Counted from the first letter of the stretch, positions 7,953-17,914 are shown. The stretch is 64,000 nucleotides of DNA from Roseateles sp. XES5 (GCF_020535545.1 NZ_CP084752.1:1533501-1597500), one strand, 5' to 3'. Notes: generated by a model from the letters alone, not told the origin. Program-made: numbers and translations.

Positions 7953-8984
7953 ATGCGCAGCAGCAAGGTCATCCACATCGTCTCCTGCCACGCCGAGGGC
8001 GAGGTGGGCGACGTCATCGTCGGCGGCGTCGCCCCGCCGCCCGGCAAGACGCTGTGGGAACAGCGCAAGTTCATCGCCGAGGACCAGACGCTGCGCAACT
8101 TCGTGCTGAACGAGCCGCGCGGCGGCGTCTTCCGTCACATCAACCTGCTCGTGCCGCCGAAGGATCCGCGCGCCACGATGGGCTTCATCATCATGGAGCC
8201 GGAGGACACGCCGCCGATGTCCGGTTCCAATTCGATCTGCGTTTCCACCGTGCTGCTCGACAGCGGCATCGTGCCGATGGTCGAGCCGGAGACCCACATG
8301 GTGCTGGAAGCGCCGGGCGGCCTCGTCAATGTCGTCGCCGCCTGCCGCAACGGCAAGGCCGAGCGCATCACCGTCACCAACTTGCCCTCCTTCGCCGACA
8401 AGCTGGACGCGACGCTGGAGGTCGAAGGCCTCGGCACGCTCACCGTCGACACCGCCTATGGCGGCGACAGCTTCGTCTTCGCCGATGCCCGGGCGCTCGG
8501 CTTTGCCGTCACGCCGGACGAGGCGCGGGAACTTGCCGAAACCGGCATCCGCATCACCAAGGCCGCCAACGAGCAGCTCGGCTTCACCCATCCGGAAAAC
8601 CCGGACTGGAACCACATTTCCTTCTGCCAGCTGACGCTGCCGGTGGAGGAGCGCGACGGCGCGCTGCACGGCCGCAACACGGTCGTCATCCAGCCGGCCA
8701 AGCTCGACCGCTCGCCGACCGGCACCGGCTGCTCGGCCCGCATGGCGCTGCTGCATGCCCGCGGCCAGATCAAGGTCGGCCAGCCCTTCTCCGGCTATTC
8801 GATCATCGATTCGCGCTTCGACTGCCGCATCGTCGGCGAGACCACCGTCGGCGGCCGTCCGGCCATCGTGCCCGAGATCTCCGGCCGCGCCTGGATCACC
8901 GGCACCAGCCAGGTCATGCTCGACCCCGACGATCCGTGGCCGGCCGGCTACCGCCTGGCCGACACCTGGCCGCGCAAGCAGTAA
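7953..8984 (+). CDS. proline racemase-superfamily enzyme (hydroxyproline epimerase/dehydratase type)
   Basis: 343-aa member of the superfamily containing proline racemase, 4-hydroxyproline 2-epimerase and trans-3-hydroxyproline dehydratase. It starts after GGAGGAAGCGCC. The two catalytic positions, Cys/Cys in racemases and epimerases and Cys/Thr in trans-3-hydroxyproline dehydratase, are here Ser90 ([10 protein letters not shown]) and Thr256 ([15 protein letters not shown]). The adjacent His after the first site is also Ser. The second-site Thr points to dehydratase-like chemistry and away from racemisation, and a pyrroline-2-carboxylate reductase-like gene lies nearby, but the missing first Cys makes the reaction uncertain. 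Context: divergent GntR, downstream XRE-cupin regulator and a peptide transporter sharing its operator. Confidence 0.85.
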   Translation: MRSSKVIHIVSCHAEGEVGDVIVGGVAPPPGKTLWEQRKFIAEDQTLRNFVLNEPRGGVFRHINLLVPPKDPRATMGFIIMEPEDTPPMSGSNSICVSTVLLDSGIVPMVEPETHMVLEAPGGLVNVVAACRNGKAERITVTNLPSFADKLDATLEVEGLGTLTVDTAYGGDSFVFADARALGFAVTPDEARELAETGIRITKAANEQLGFTHPENPDWNHISFCQLTLPVEERDGALHGRNTVVIQPAKLDRSPTGTGCSARMALLHARGQIKVGQPFSGYSIIDSRFDCRIVGETTVGGRPAIVPEISGRAWITGTSQVMLDPDDPWPAGYRLADTWPRKQ

Positions 8985-8997
8985 GGCCCGGGACGGG

Positions 8998-9621
8998 TCA
9001 GTCTTCCTTGATGATCCGGGTCGTGCCGACCCACAGTTCACGCGCCGGGCCCTTGCCGACATTGCGGGCCCGGTGCGGCAGTTTCGAGGGGAAGTGCAGC
9101 GTGTCGCCGGCCGTCAGGCGGTATTCCTTGCCGTCCACCTCGTAGAGGATTTCTCCCTCGATCAGGTAGATGAAGTCCTCGCCCTCGTGGCTCGTCAGCT
9201 CCGAGACATAACCTTCCGGAATCTGCGTGATGCAGCCGTTCAGCATCGCGCCGGGAAAGCCCCGCTCCAGCAGCTCGTAGACCCGGTCCTTCGTCGCGAC
9301 ATTGTAGCCCGGCCGCTCGCCGGCATGGGACACCATGGAATGTTCGTGGCGCGGCGGCTGGGAGAGGAACGTGTCGACGCTGGTGCCGAGCGCATTGGCG
9401 ACATTGTAGAGCGAGATCAGCGAGGGCGTCGAAAGCCCGCGCTCGATCTGGCTGATGAAGCCCTCGGTCAGCCCCGCCTCCTGCGCCACCTGCTTCATCG
9501 TCTTGCCGATGTCCTTGCGCCGTTCGCGCAGCATCTGGCCGAGCGCCGCCGGCGCCGGCATGTCGTTGCCGGGAGTTTCGGCATCCGTGCCGCGCGTCTT
9601 TTCGTCGTCGAGGGTCATCAT
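8998..9621 (-). CDS. XRE-family regulator with C-terminal cupin domain
   Basis: About 207 aa: helix-turn-helix of the Cro/CI type (LGQMLRERRKDIGKTMKQVAQ, then AGLTEGFISQIERGLSTPS), linker, and a cupin domain (TSHEGEDFIYLIEGEIL, TAGDTLHFPSKLPHRARN). This architecture is common in regulators of amine and amino-acid catabolism (PuuR-like). Start at 9621 (MMTLDDEK) after GGAAAG; an upstream frame to 9687 crosses its own operator and is rejected. An 8-bp inverted repeat at 9652-9672 just upstream suggests autoregulation. It lies between the racemase-like gene and the peptide transporter and may sense a catabolic intermediate. Confidence 0.88.
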   Translation of the reverse strand: MMTLDDEKTRGTDAETPGNDMPAPAALGQMLRERRKDIGKTMKQVAQEAGLTEGFISQIERGLSTPSLISLYNVANALGTSVDTFLSQPPRHEHSMVSHAGERPGYNVATKDRVYELLERGFPGAMLNGCITQIPEGYVSELTSHEGEDFIYLIEGEILYEVDGKEYRLTAGDTLHFPSKLPHRARNVGKGPARELWVGTTRIIKED

Positions 9622-9651
9622 GGCTTTCCGCTTGACTTGCACCGCGCGATG

Positions 9652-9672
9652 GACTTTAGTTTGACTAAAGTC
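9652..9672. promoter_or_regulatory. inverted repeat GACTTTAG-N5-CTAAAGTC, putative XRE-cupin operator
   Basis: Perfect 8-bp arms with a 5-bp spacer, about 30 bp upstream of the XRE-cupin start at 9621. The TTTAG..CTAAA symmetry is typical of this regulator class; binding is inferred. Confidence 0.6.
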
Positions 9673-9773
9673 GGTTGCGCAAGCCATAGAGCCTATCGCG
9701 CCCGCCGCCGATTTTTAAGGGGGAACAACAAGAGTGGCGCCACTTAAGTCCGGTTCGGGGTCAATCCTGTCCG

Positions 9774-9792
9774 GAAAAATTGGATCCAATAT
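9774..9792. promoter_or_regulatory. putative operator containing ATTGGATCCAAT, copy 2
   Basis: Reverse-complement copy of the 19 bp at 7865-7883, with the same perfect ATTGGATCCAAT core (9779-9790). It is 48 bp upstream of the peptide-binding protein start at 9840. Two exact 19-bp copies in one window are very unlikely by chance. Confidence 0.65.
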
Positions 9793-9839
9793 CCAAAGTG
9801 CGTCGCACCGGCCCAGCCGGACAATCGAGGAGGAATGAC

Positions 9840-11417
9840 ATGAAGCGTTTTCTGCCCGTTATCATGGGCGCGACCCTGAGCCTTGCCGCCGCCACATCCG
9901 CACTCGCCGTCGAGCGCGGCGGATCGATGGCCTTCGCCCGCTATGACGATTCGGCGATCATCGACCCCGTCTGGGCGGATCGGAACCCCGACCTCTGGCT
10001 GATCAACGCGCTCTACGAAACCCTGCTGCGCAACGGCCCCGACGGCTCCGTCGTCGCCGGCCTTGCCGAGAGCCATGACGTCTCGGCGGATGGCAAGACC
10101 ATCACGCTGACGCTACGCGAGGGCCTGAAGTTCTCCGATGGCTCGCCGCTGACGGGCGAGGACGTCGTCTTCTCGCTCGAGCGCGCGCGCAATCCCGATC
10201 TCGGCCCCTGGGCCGGCCTGCTCGGCTCCGTCGAGAGCGTGAAGGCCGAAGGCAACACGATCACCCTCTCGCTGAAGCAGCCCGACCCGACGATCCTGTC
10301 GATCCTCGCCACCTTCAACACCGGCATCGTCTCCAAAGCGGCCTTCGAAAAGGCGGCCGGCGCGACGGACCAGGAAAAGGCGCAGGCCTATTTCGCCAGT
10401 AACCCCGTCACATCGGGCCCCTTCACGCTGAAGAGCCGCGTGCAGGGCGCCAGCATGACCTTCGCCCGCAACCCGAACTACTGGCGCTCCGGCGAGGACG
10501 GCAAGCCGCTGCCCTATCTCGACGAGGTCAACTTCGTCGTCATCCCCGACGACGCGACGCGCATCCTGAAGCTGCAGGCCGGCGAAGTCGACGCGGCCGA
10601 GTTCATTCCCTTCGCCCGCGTCGGGGAACTCAGCGCCGACGCCAACCTGAAGATGGAACTCTTCCCCTCGACCCGCATCGTCTACGCGCCGATCAACACC
10701 CGCGAGACCAAGGCGGACGGCGCGAAGAACCCGCTCTCCGACGTCAAGGTGCGCCAGGCGCTGAACTATGCGACGAACAAGGACGTGCTGATCAAGCTCG
10801 TCACCTTCGACACCGGCAAGCCGATGACCTCGCTGATGTCGGCCGCCACGCAGCTCCACTACGGCCCCGAGCCGCTCTATCCCTACAACCCAGACAAGGC
10901 CAAGGAACTGCTTGGCGAAGCCGGCCTTTCCGGCGGCTTCGAGGTGAAGCTGACGACGCTCGCGGGCAGCGCCGACGACGCCACGCTCTTCACCGCGCTT
11001 CAGCAGATGTGGGCGCCGCTCGGCGTCAACCTCTCCGTCGAGCAGGTCGACAACCCGACGCGCGGCGAGAAGAACCGCTCCGGCGCCTTCGACATCCATA
11101 CCTATGGCTGGGCGAACGACGTGAACGACCCGGCGCAGGTCACCGGCTGGCTGGGCTACTACAAGCAGCGCCAGGCCGTCGGCACGGGCTGGAACAATGC
11201 GGAATTCAACGAACTCTTCGAAAAGTCGAATTCCGAAGTCGATCCGGACAAGCGCCGCGAAGAATACAAGCGCATGCAGGAAATCTACGCCACGGAAGCC
11301 CCGTTGCTCTTCCTCTTCGAGACGCCGTTCGCCACCGCCGTCTCGCGCTCGGTCGAAGGCTATGTGCAGACCCCGCTCGGCGCGAACGACTTTTCCGAGG
11401 CCTGGCGCGCCAAGTAA
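9840..11417 (+). CDS. peptide ABC transporter substrate-binding protein (family 5)
   Basis: 525-aa periplasmic binding protein of the DppA/OppA family. Signal peptide MKRFLPVIMGATLSLAAATSALA, then VERGGSMAFARYDDSA; family signatures include ETLLRNGPDGSVVAGLAESH and REGLKFSDGSPLTGEDVVFSLERA. Start at 9840 has GAGGAGGAA upstream. It is the first gene of a five-gene importer (9840-15305) ending next to an Xaa-Pro aminopeptidase gene. Its promoter shares a 19-bp element with the racemase-like gene, suggesting peptides rich in proline or hydroxyproline as the inducing substrate (inference). Confidence 0.94.
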   Translation: MKRFLPVIMGATLSLAAATSALAVERGGSMAFARYDDSAIIDPVWADRNPDLWLINALYETLLRNGPDGSVVAGLAESHDVSADGKTITLTLREGLKFSDGSPLTGEDVVFSLERARNPDLGPWAGLLGSVESVKAEGNTITLSLKQPDPTILSILATFNTGIVSKAAFEKAAGATDQEKAQAYFASNPVTSGPFTLKSRVQGASMTFARNPNYWRSGEDGKPLPYLDEVNFVVIPDDATRILKLQAGEVDAAEFIPFARVGELSADANLKMELFPSTRIVYAPINTRETKADGAKNPLSDVKVRQALNYATNKDVLIKLVTFDTGKPMTSLMSAATQLHYGPEPLYPYNPDKAKELLGEAGLSGGFEVKLTTLAGSADDATLFTALQQMWAPLGVNLSVEQVDNPTRGEKNRSGAFDIHTYGWANDVNDPAQVTGWLGYYKQRQAVGTGWNNAEFNELFEKSNSEVDPDKRREEYKRMQEIYATEAPLLFLFETPFATAVSRSVEGYVQTPLGANDFSEAWRAK

Positions 11418-11438
11418 CCGAGTGACAACCGCCTGACC

Positions 11439-11475
11439 GCCGCCTGCCGGGCCTCTTCGGAGGCCGGCGGGCGGC
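11439..11475 (+). terminator. strong intergenic hairpin after the binding-protein gene
   Basis: GC-rich stem of about 16 bp with a TTCG tetraloop (11439-11455 / 11460-11475), no T run, ending 13 bp before the permease start. Such hairpins after binding-protein genes typically protect the upstream mRNA and lower expression of the membrane components. Confidence 0.6.
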
Positions 11476-11488
11476 AAGAGGTTCATCC

Positions 11489-12430
11489 ATGCCTTCGCTT
11501 TCCTATCTTCTGGCGCGGCTGCTGCAGATCGTTCCCACCTTCCTGCTGGTGATGGTCTTCATCTTCCTTCTCGTGCGCCTCCTGCCGGGCGATCCGGCCA
11601 TCGCCATGGCCGAGGCCAAGGCGACCGACGCGCAGATCGAGCAGATCCGCCACAATCTCGGTCTCGACAAGCCGCTGCCCGTGCAGTTCGCGGTCTTCGT
11701 CAAGAACACACTGACCGGCGATCTCGGCCGCTCGATCCTGCTGAAGGCGCCCGTCGCCGACGTGATCCTCGACCGCCTGCCGACAACGATCTTCCTGGCG
11801 CTCTATTCCGTCGTGCTCGCCATCTGCCTTGCCGGTCCGCTCGCCTTTCTCGCGGCGGCGCGGGCGAACGGCGCGGTCGACATCGCCATCCGCAGCATCT
11901 TCCAGGTCGGACTTTCCATGCCGGTCTTCTATATCGGCCTCATGCTGCTGACCGTGCTTGCCGCCCAGCTTCGCCTCTTCCCGGTCGGCGGCTATGGCGA
12001 GACGTTCCTCGACAATCTCTACCACCTCATCCTGCCGGCACTCAGCGTCGCGCTCTACACCTCGGCGATCATCCTGCGGAACCTGCGCGCCTCGCTGATC
12101 GAGGTGCTGGATGCGGACTATGTCCAGTTCGCCCGCGCCAAGGGTCTTTCCCCGCGCATCATCATGACCCGGCACGTGCTGCGCAACGCCATGGTCTCCA
12201 CCGTCACCCTGCTCGGCCTTTCCATCGGCAACCTGATGAGCGGCACGCTGGTGACGGAAACCGTCTTCGCCGTGCCCGGCGTCGGCCGGCTGATGCTGGA
12301 GGCGATCTTCGCCCGCGACTATCCGCTCATCCAGGGTCTGACCCTCACCTTCGCCGTGCTCGTTTCCGTCGTCTTCCTCTTGACGGATGTCGTGCAGTCC
12401 TGGCTCGATCCAAGGCTGCGCCAGTCATGA
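11489..12430 (+). CDS. peptide ABC transporter permease (DppB type)
   Basis: 313-aa inner-membrane permease with six predicted helices. N-terminal MPSLSYLLARLLQIVPTFLL and the gate signature FIFLLVRLLPGDPA are typical of DppB/OppB, as are LLKAPVADVILDRLPTT and the EAA-type loop (YVQFARAKGLSPRIIMTRHV). It pairs with the permease at 12427, whose start codon overlaps this stop (ATGA), indicating translational coupling. Confidence 0.94.
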   Translation: MPSLSYLLARLLQIVPTFLLVMVFIFLLVRLLPGDPAIAMAEAKATDAQIEQIRHNLGLDKPLPVQFAVFVKNTLTGDLGRSILLKAPVADVILDRLPTTIFLALYSVVLAICLAGPLAFLAAARANGAVDIAIRSIFQVGLSMPVFYIGLMLLTVLAAQLRLFPVGGYGETFLDNLYHLILPALSVALYTSAIILRNLRASLIEVLDADYVQFARAKGLSPRIIMTRHVLRNAMVSTVTLLGLSIGNLMSGTLVTETVFAVPGVGRLMLEAIFARDYPLIQGLTLTFAVLVSVVFLLTDVVQSWLDPRLRQS

Positions 12431-13293
12431 GCACCGTCACCTATTCCGCCGCAAGACCGTCCCGGCTGCGCGCCTTTCTCGGCCGCGCCTTCCGCAAACC
12501 CGCCTTCGTCACCGGCTTCGCCATCCTCGTCCTGTCGCTGGCGCTGGCGATCTTCCCGCAGGTCCTGGCGCCCTACGACCCGCTCGCCTTCGATCTCAAT
12601 GCGATCCAGCAGGGGCCGAGCCTTGCCCATCCCTTCGGCACCGACAATTTCGGCCGCGACATGCTCTCGCGCGTCATCTGGGCCTATTCGGTCGACATGC
12701 AGATGGCCTTCTTCGCGACGATCTTCGCACTCATCATCGGCGTCACGGTCGGCGCGCTCGTCGGCTATTACGGCGGCATCGCGGACATGATCTTCGGCCG
12801 CTGCGTCGACGCCATCATCACCTTTCCCTTCCTCGTGCTGGTCATCGCCATCGTCGCCGTGCTCGGCCCCGGCCTCATCAACATGTATGTGGCGATCACG
12901 GCGGTGAACTGGGTCTATTATGCCCGGCTGACCCGCGCCGAGATCATGGCGCAGAAGGCCAACGACTATGCCGCCGCCGGCCGCGTGCTCGGCTATTCCG
13001 ACCGCCGCATCATCTTCCGCCACCTGCTGCCCAACGCGATCTCTCCCGTCATCGTCTACTGGATGACCGACATGGCGCTCGCCATCCTGCTCGGCTCCTC
13101 GCTCGGCTATCTCGGCCTCGGCGCGCAGCCGCCGGCGGCCGAATGGGGCGTGCTGATCGCCGAGGGCCGCAACTTCCTGATGACCGCCTGGTGGATGAGC
13201 CTGATGCCCGGCATCGCCATCGTGCTCACCGGCCTCGGCTTCAGCCTCGTCGGCGACGCATTGGCCGACCTGCTCCGCCCTAGAGGACGCTGA
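12427..13293 (+). CDS. peptide ABC transporter permease (DppC type)
   Basis: 288-aa second permease of the peptide importer. N-terminal OppC_N helix, then YDPLAFDLNAIQQGPSLAHP, FGTDNFGRDMLSRVIW and the EAA loop (DYAAAGRVLGYSDRRIIFRH). Overlaps the DppB-type gene by four bases and lies 1 bp before the ATPase gene. No anomalies seen. Confidence 0.94.
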   Translation: MSTVTYSAARPSRLRAFLGRAFRKPAFVTGFAILVLSLALAIFPQVLAPYDPLAFDLNAIQQGPSLAHPFGTDNFGRDMLSRVIWAYSVDMQMAFFATIFALIIGVTVGALVGYYGGIADMIFGRCVDAIITFPFLVLVIAIVAVLGPGLINMYVAITAVNWVYYARLTRAEIMAQKANDYAAAGRVLGYSDRRIIFRHLLPNAISPVIVYWMTDMALAILLGSSLGYLGLGAQPPAAEWGVLIAEGRNFLMTAWWMSLMPGIAIVLTGLGFSLVGDALADLLRPRGR

Positions 13294-13294
13294 G

Positions 13295-14315
<1,021 letters not shown>

Positions 14316-14319
<4 letters not shown>

Positions 14320-15305
14320 CCCCGATCCTCTCCATTCGCGACCTCTCCATGCGCTTCTCCAAGCCGCGTTCGCTGGCCGACACGGTGGCGCGGCGGCCGC
14401 AGAAGGTGGTCTCGGCGCTCAACGGCGTGGAGCTCGACGTCATGGCCGGCGAGACGCTCGGCATCGTCGGCGAATCGGGCTGCGGCAAGTCCACGCTCGC
14501 CCGCTGCATCGCCGGCCTCAACCGGCCGACGGCCGGCGACATCCTCTTCGAGGGCGAGAGCGTCGTCGGGCTCAAGGGGGCGAAGCGCCGGGCCTTCAAT
14601 CGCCGCGTCCAGATGATGTTTCAGGATCCCTATACCTCGCTCAACCCGCGCATGACGGTGCGCGACACGCTGGAAGAGGCGATCACCGTGCACGGCATGC
14701 GCAGCGGTGCGGATATCGGCCGGCGCGTCGACGAACTGCTCGACCTCGTGCGCCTGCCGGACGGAGCGGCGGACAAGTATCCGCACGAATTTTCCGGCGG
14801 CCAGCGCCAGCGTATCGGCATCGCCCGGGCGCTCGCCTTGGAGCCGATCTGCCTCGTCGCCGACGAGCTGGTTTCCGCGCTCGATGTCTCGGTCCAGGCG
14901 CAGGTGGTCAACCTGCTGATGGAGCTGCAGGACAATCTCGGTCTCACCGTGCTCTTCGTCGCCCACGATCTGCGGCTCGTCCGCCATGTCTCGCATCGCG
15001 TCGCCGTCATCTATCTCGGCGCCATCGTGGAGATCGGCCCGTCGGAAGCGCTGTTCGCCAATCCCGAGCACCCCTATTCCCGTGCGCTGCTTGCCGCCGC
15101 ACCCTCGCTCGATCCCGGCCAGCGACGAAAGAAGCCGGCCATTGCAGGCGAATTGCCCTCGCCGCTCAACGTGCCGCCCGGCTGCCCCTTCCATCAGCGC
15201 TGCCCGCACGCCGCCGACATCTGCCGGCGCGAGAAGCCGGCGCTCCGCCCGGCCGGAGCCGGCATGGCGGCCTGCCATTTTGCCGGCGCATTGCCGGACG
15301 CCTGA
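14316..15305 (+). CDS. peptide ABC transporter ATPase (DppF type)
   Basis: 329-aa second ATPase of the peptide importer. Walker [11 protein letters not shown]-loop [20 protein letters not shown], signature [20 protein letters not shown]-loop VAHDL, and the oligopeptide C-terminal domain ([14 protein letters not shown]). The residue after the Walker B glutamate is Leu instead of the near-universal Pro ([10 protein letters not shown]), a mild oddity. Start at 14316 overlaps the previous stop (ATGA). Codon use is rhizobial throughout. Confidence 0.93.
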
Positions 15306-15332
15306 CCCTTACGCCATTCCAAGGACACTGCC

Positions 15333-17120
15333 ATGACCCCGAAATCCCCCGTCGCCGCCCTTCGCGCCAAGCTCGCCGAAGAGGGTCTCGACGGTTACGT
15401 CGTTCCGCGCTTCGACGAACACCAGGGCGAATATTGCGCCGCCCATGACAACCGCCTCGCCCATGTCACCGGCTTCACCGGCTCGGCGGGTGTCGCCATC
15501 GTCATGCGCGACCGCGCGGCGATCTTCGTCGACGGGCGCTACCAGGTGCAGGTGCGTGAGGAGATCGACCAGGGCCTCTTTGCCATCGAGCATTTCCACG
15601 ACGCGCCGCTGAAGGACTGGCTGCGCAAGAATCTGCGTTCCGGCGAGCGCGTCGGCTTCAATGCCATGCTGCTGCCCTCCACCTGGGATGCGGATTGCGG
15701 CGCCTCCGTCAAGGCGGCCGGCGCGCATTGGGTGCCGGTGACGGACGATCTCGTCGATACGATCTGGGTGGACCAGCCCGAACGCCCCCTCGGCAAGATC
15801 ACCGCCTTCCCCATCGCCCGCTCCGGCGAGACGGTTGCGGACAAGAAGCGGCGCATCGCCGCCGCGCTCGCCGATGAGGGCGCCGATTTCCTCGTCGAGA
15901 CGCAGCCGGACAACATCGCCTGGTTCCTCAACGTGCGCGGCTCCGACGTCGCCTTCAACCCGATGCCGCAGAGCTTCCTCATCGTCGACCGCGCCGGCAC
16001 CGCCGAATGGCTGGTCGATCACCGCAAGCTACCCAACGACCTCTCCGATTTCGAGCTTGACGGCGTCGCGATGGCGGAGCCGAAAAGCCTGCTGGAGCGC
16101 GTGCGCAGCGCAGCGCCCGATCGCACGCTGCTGCTCGACCCGGCCTTCGCCCCCTCCGCCGTCGCCCATGCGGCGCGGATCGCGGGCGGCCGGGTGCGGC
16201 TCAACCGCAGCCCCGTCACGCTTGCCAAGATGGTCAAGAACCCGGCGGAGCTTGCCGGCTTTCGCGATTGCCACCAGCTCGACGGCGCGGCCTGGATCCG
16301 CTTCTTCGCCTGGCTGGAAGAACACGGCGCGGCCCGTGCGGCGAGCGGCAGGCCGATAACCGAACTGGAAGCGGAGGACCGCATTCTCGCCTTCCGGCAG
16401 ATGGCGGAAGACTTCGTCGAACCCAGCTTCCGCACGATCTCCGCCTCGGCCGGCCATGCCGCCATGTGTCATTATGCGGCCAGCGCCGCGAGCAATGCGC
16501 CGATCACCGGGAAGGGCGTCTATCTGCTTGATTCGGGTGGGCAGTATCTTTCCGGCACGACGGATGCCACGCGCACCACCGCCCTTGCCCCTGTCAGCGA
16601 CGAGATTCGCCAGCGCTATACCGCCGTGCTGAAGGGCTTCATCTCCATGATGGCGCTGAAGTTCCCCGCCGGCACCTGCGGCCACCATCTCGATGCCTTC
16701 GCCCGCCGCCCGCTCTGGGAACTCGGCCTCGACTACGACCACGGCACCGGTCACGGCGTTGGCCATTTCCTCTCGGTGCACGAGCAACCGCAGCGCTTCG
16801 ATCGGCGCATCAACGAAATCGTGCTGACGCCGGGCATGGTGACGACCATCGAACCCGGCTACTACAAGGCCGGCGAATACGGCATCCGCATCGAGAACCA
16901 GGTGGAAGTGGTGGCCGAGCCCGACGGCTTCCTCCGGTTCCGCACCCTGACCCTCATCCCGATCGACCTTCGCCTTGCCGATCTCGGCGCGTTGACGGAG
17001 GCCGAGTGCCGCTGGCTCGACGCCTATCATGCCGAGGTCGCGGCCGCGATGGACGGCCAGCTCGATGGCGAAGCCGCGGCATGGCTCGCCGCGCGCACCG
17101 CGCCCATCAAAGCCGGCTAA
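15333..17120 (+). CDS. Xaa-Pro aminopeptidase (aminopeptidase P, M24B, three-domain type)
   Basis: 595-aa metallopeptidase that removes N-terminal residues preceding proline. Two creatinase-like N-terminal domains (residues about 5-310) precede the pita-bread catalytic domain. Di-metal ligands are visible: Asp in LLDSGGQY and TTDATRTT, His in HGTGHGVGHFLSVHE, Glu in TTIEPGYY and IRIENQVE. No signal peptide, so cytosolic. It follows the peptide transporter by 28 bp and is probably cotranscribed, which supports the view that imported peptides contain Pro or Hyp at the second position. Length fits the three-domain APP1-like group, longer than E. coli PepP. Confidence 0.93.
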   Translation: MTPKSPVAALRAKLAEEGLDGYVVPRFDEHQGEYCAAHDNRLAHVTGFTGSAGVAIVMRDRAAIFVDGRYQVQVREEIDQGLFAIEHFHDAPLKDWLRKNLRSGERVGFNAMLLPSTWDADCGASVKAAGAHWVPVTDDLVDTIWVDQPERPLGKITAFPIARSGETVADKKRRIAAALADEGADFLVETQPDNIAWFLNVRGSDVAFNPMPQSFLIVDRAGTAEWLVDHRKLPNDLSDFELDGVAMAEPKSLLERVRSAAPDRTLLLDPAFAPSAVAHAARIAGGRVRLNRSPVTLAKMVKNPAELAGFRDCHQLDGAAWIRFFAWLEEHGAARAASGRPITELEAEDRILAFRQMAEDFVEPSFRTISASAGHAAMCHYAASAASNAPITGKGVYLLDSGGQYLSGTTDATRTTALAPVSDEIRQRYTAVLKGFISMMALKFPAGTCGHHLDAFARRPLWELGLDYDHGTGHGVGHFLSVHEQPQRFDRRINEIVLTPGMVTTIEPGYYKAGEYGIRIENQVEVVAEPDGFLRFRTLTLIPIDLRLADLGALTEAECRWLDAYHAEVAAAMDGQLDGEAAAWLAARTAPIKAG

Positions 17121-17195
17121 GCAATTCGACACCCTGAACGTTCGGCCGGTGCAAACGCGCCGGCCGATTTCGTTTGACGTCTTCGGCAAAGAGGC

Positions 17196-17230
17196 ATAAT
17201 CACAAAGTCATCCGATGACTTTGTGATTAT
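17196..17230. promoter_or_regulatory. perfect 35-bp palindrome, operator of the GntR-MFS operon
   Basis: Perfect 17-bp arms around a central C at 17213. The inner part, GTCATCCGATGAC, resembles operators of FadR-type GntR regulators. It overlaps the end of a possible promoter (TTGACG at about 17174 and CATAAT at 17195-17200) and ends 6 bp before the start codon at 17237. Autoregulation is the natural reading. Confidence 0.75.
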
Positions 17231-17236
17231 AGATCC

Positions 17237-17914
17237 ATGTATCCCCTCAACAAGACAAATCTCGCCGACACCGCCGTCGAGGCGATCCGCAGTGAAATCC
17301 AGAACCGCCGCTGGGCGATCGGCGAAAAGCTGCCGAACGAGGCGACGCTGTCCGCCATGCTCTCCGTCAGTCGCGGCACGGTGCGCGAGGCGGTGCGCGT
17401 ATTGGTCTCGCAGGGCTATCTCGAAACGCGGCAGGGCTCCGGCACCTATGTGCGCTCGGCGGCAGATACCGCACGCCCGCTCACCATGGCCCGCCGCGCG
17501 GGCCTGCGCGACCAGTTCGAGGCGCGTCTTGCGCTCGATGTAGAAGCGGCGCGGCTTGCCGCGTTGCGCCACGGACCGGAAGATATCCACACCCTGCGCG
17601 CGCTGCTGGCCGCGCGCGGCAATTATGCCGGCGGCGACAAGGCGGATTTCATCGCCCGCGACCTCGCCTTCCACCAGGCGGTTATCGCCGCCTCGCGGAA
17701 TGCCGTGCTCATCGGCATGTACGATTTCTTCTCCACGCTGATCGCCGAGACCATCGAGGCGAGCCTTGGCGCGGACCTGCCGGAACCCGACATGGCCGCC
17801 CATGCCGCCATCGTCGACGCCATCGAAAGCGGCGACCCCGATGCCACCGATGCCGCCGTGCGTCGCTTCATGGCGCCAGTCCTTTCCGCTCTCGACCGGC
17901 TGCTCCTGTCATGA
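17237..17914 (+). CDS. GntR-family regulator (FadR/FCD type)
   Basis: 225-aa regulator: winged helix (AVEAIRSEIQNRRWAIGEKLPNEATLSAMLSVSRGTVREAVRVL) and FCD domain (EARLALDVEAARLAAL, RDLAFHQAVIAASRNAVLI, AAHAAIVDAIESGD). No Shine-Dalgarno is visible because the 35-bp palindrome fills the leader, so translation may be weak or depend on the coupled MFS gene. The stop overlaps the MFS start (ATGA). This pair is a self-contained regulator-transporter unit; the substrate is unknown. Confidence 0.9.
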   Translation: MYPLNKTNLADTAVEAIRSEIQNRRWAIGEKLPNEATLSAMLSVSRGTVREAVRVLVSQGYLETRQGSGTYVRSAADTARPLTMARRAGLRDQFEARLALDVEAARLAALRHGPEDIHTLRALLAARGNYAGGDKADFIARDLAFHQAVIAASRNAVLIGMYDFFSTLIAETIEASLGADLPEPDMAAHAAIVDAIESGDPDATDAAVRRFMAPVLSALDRLLLS

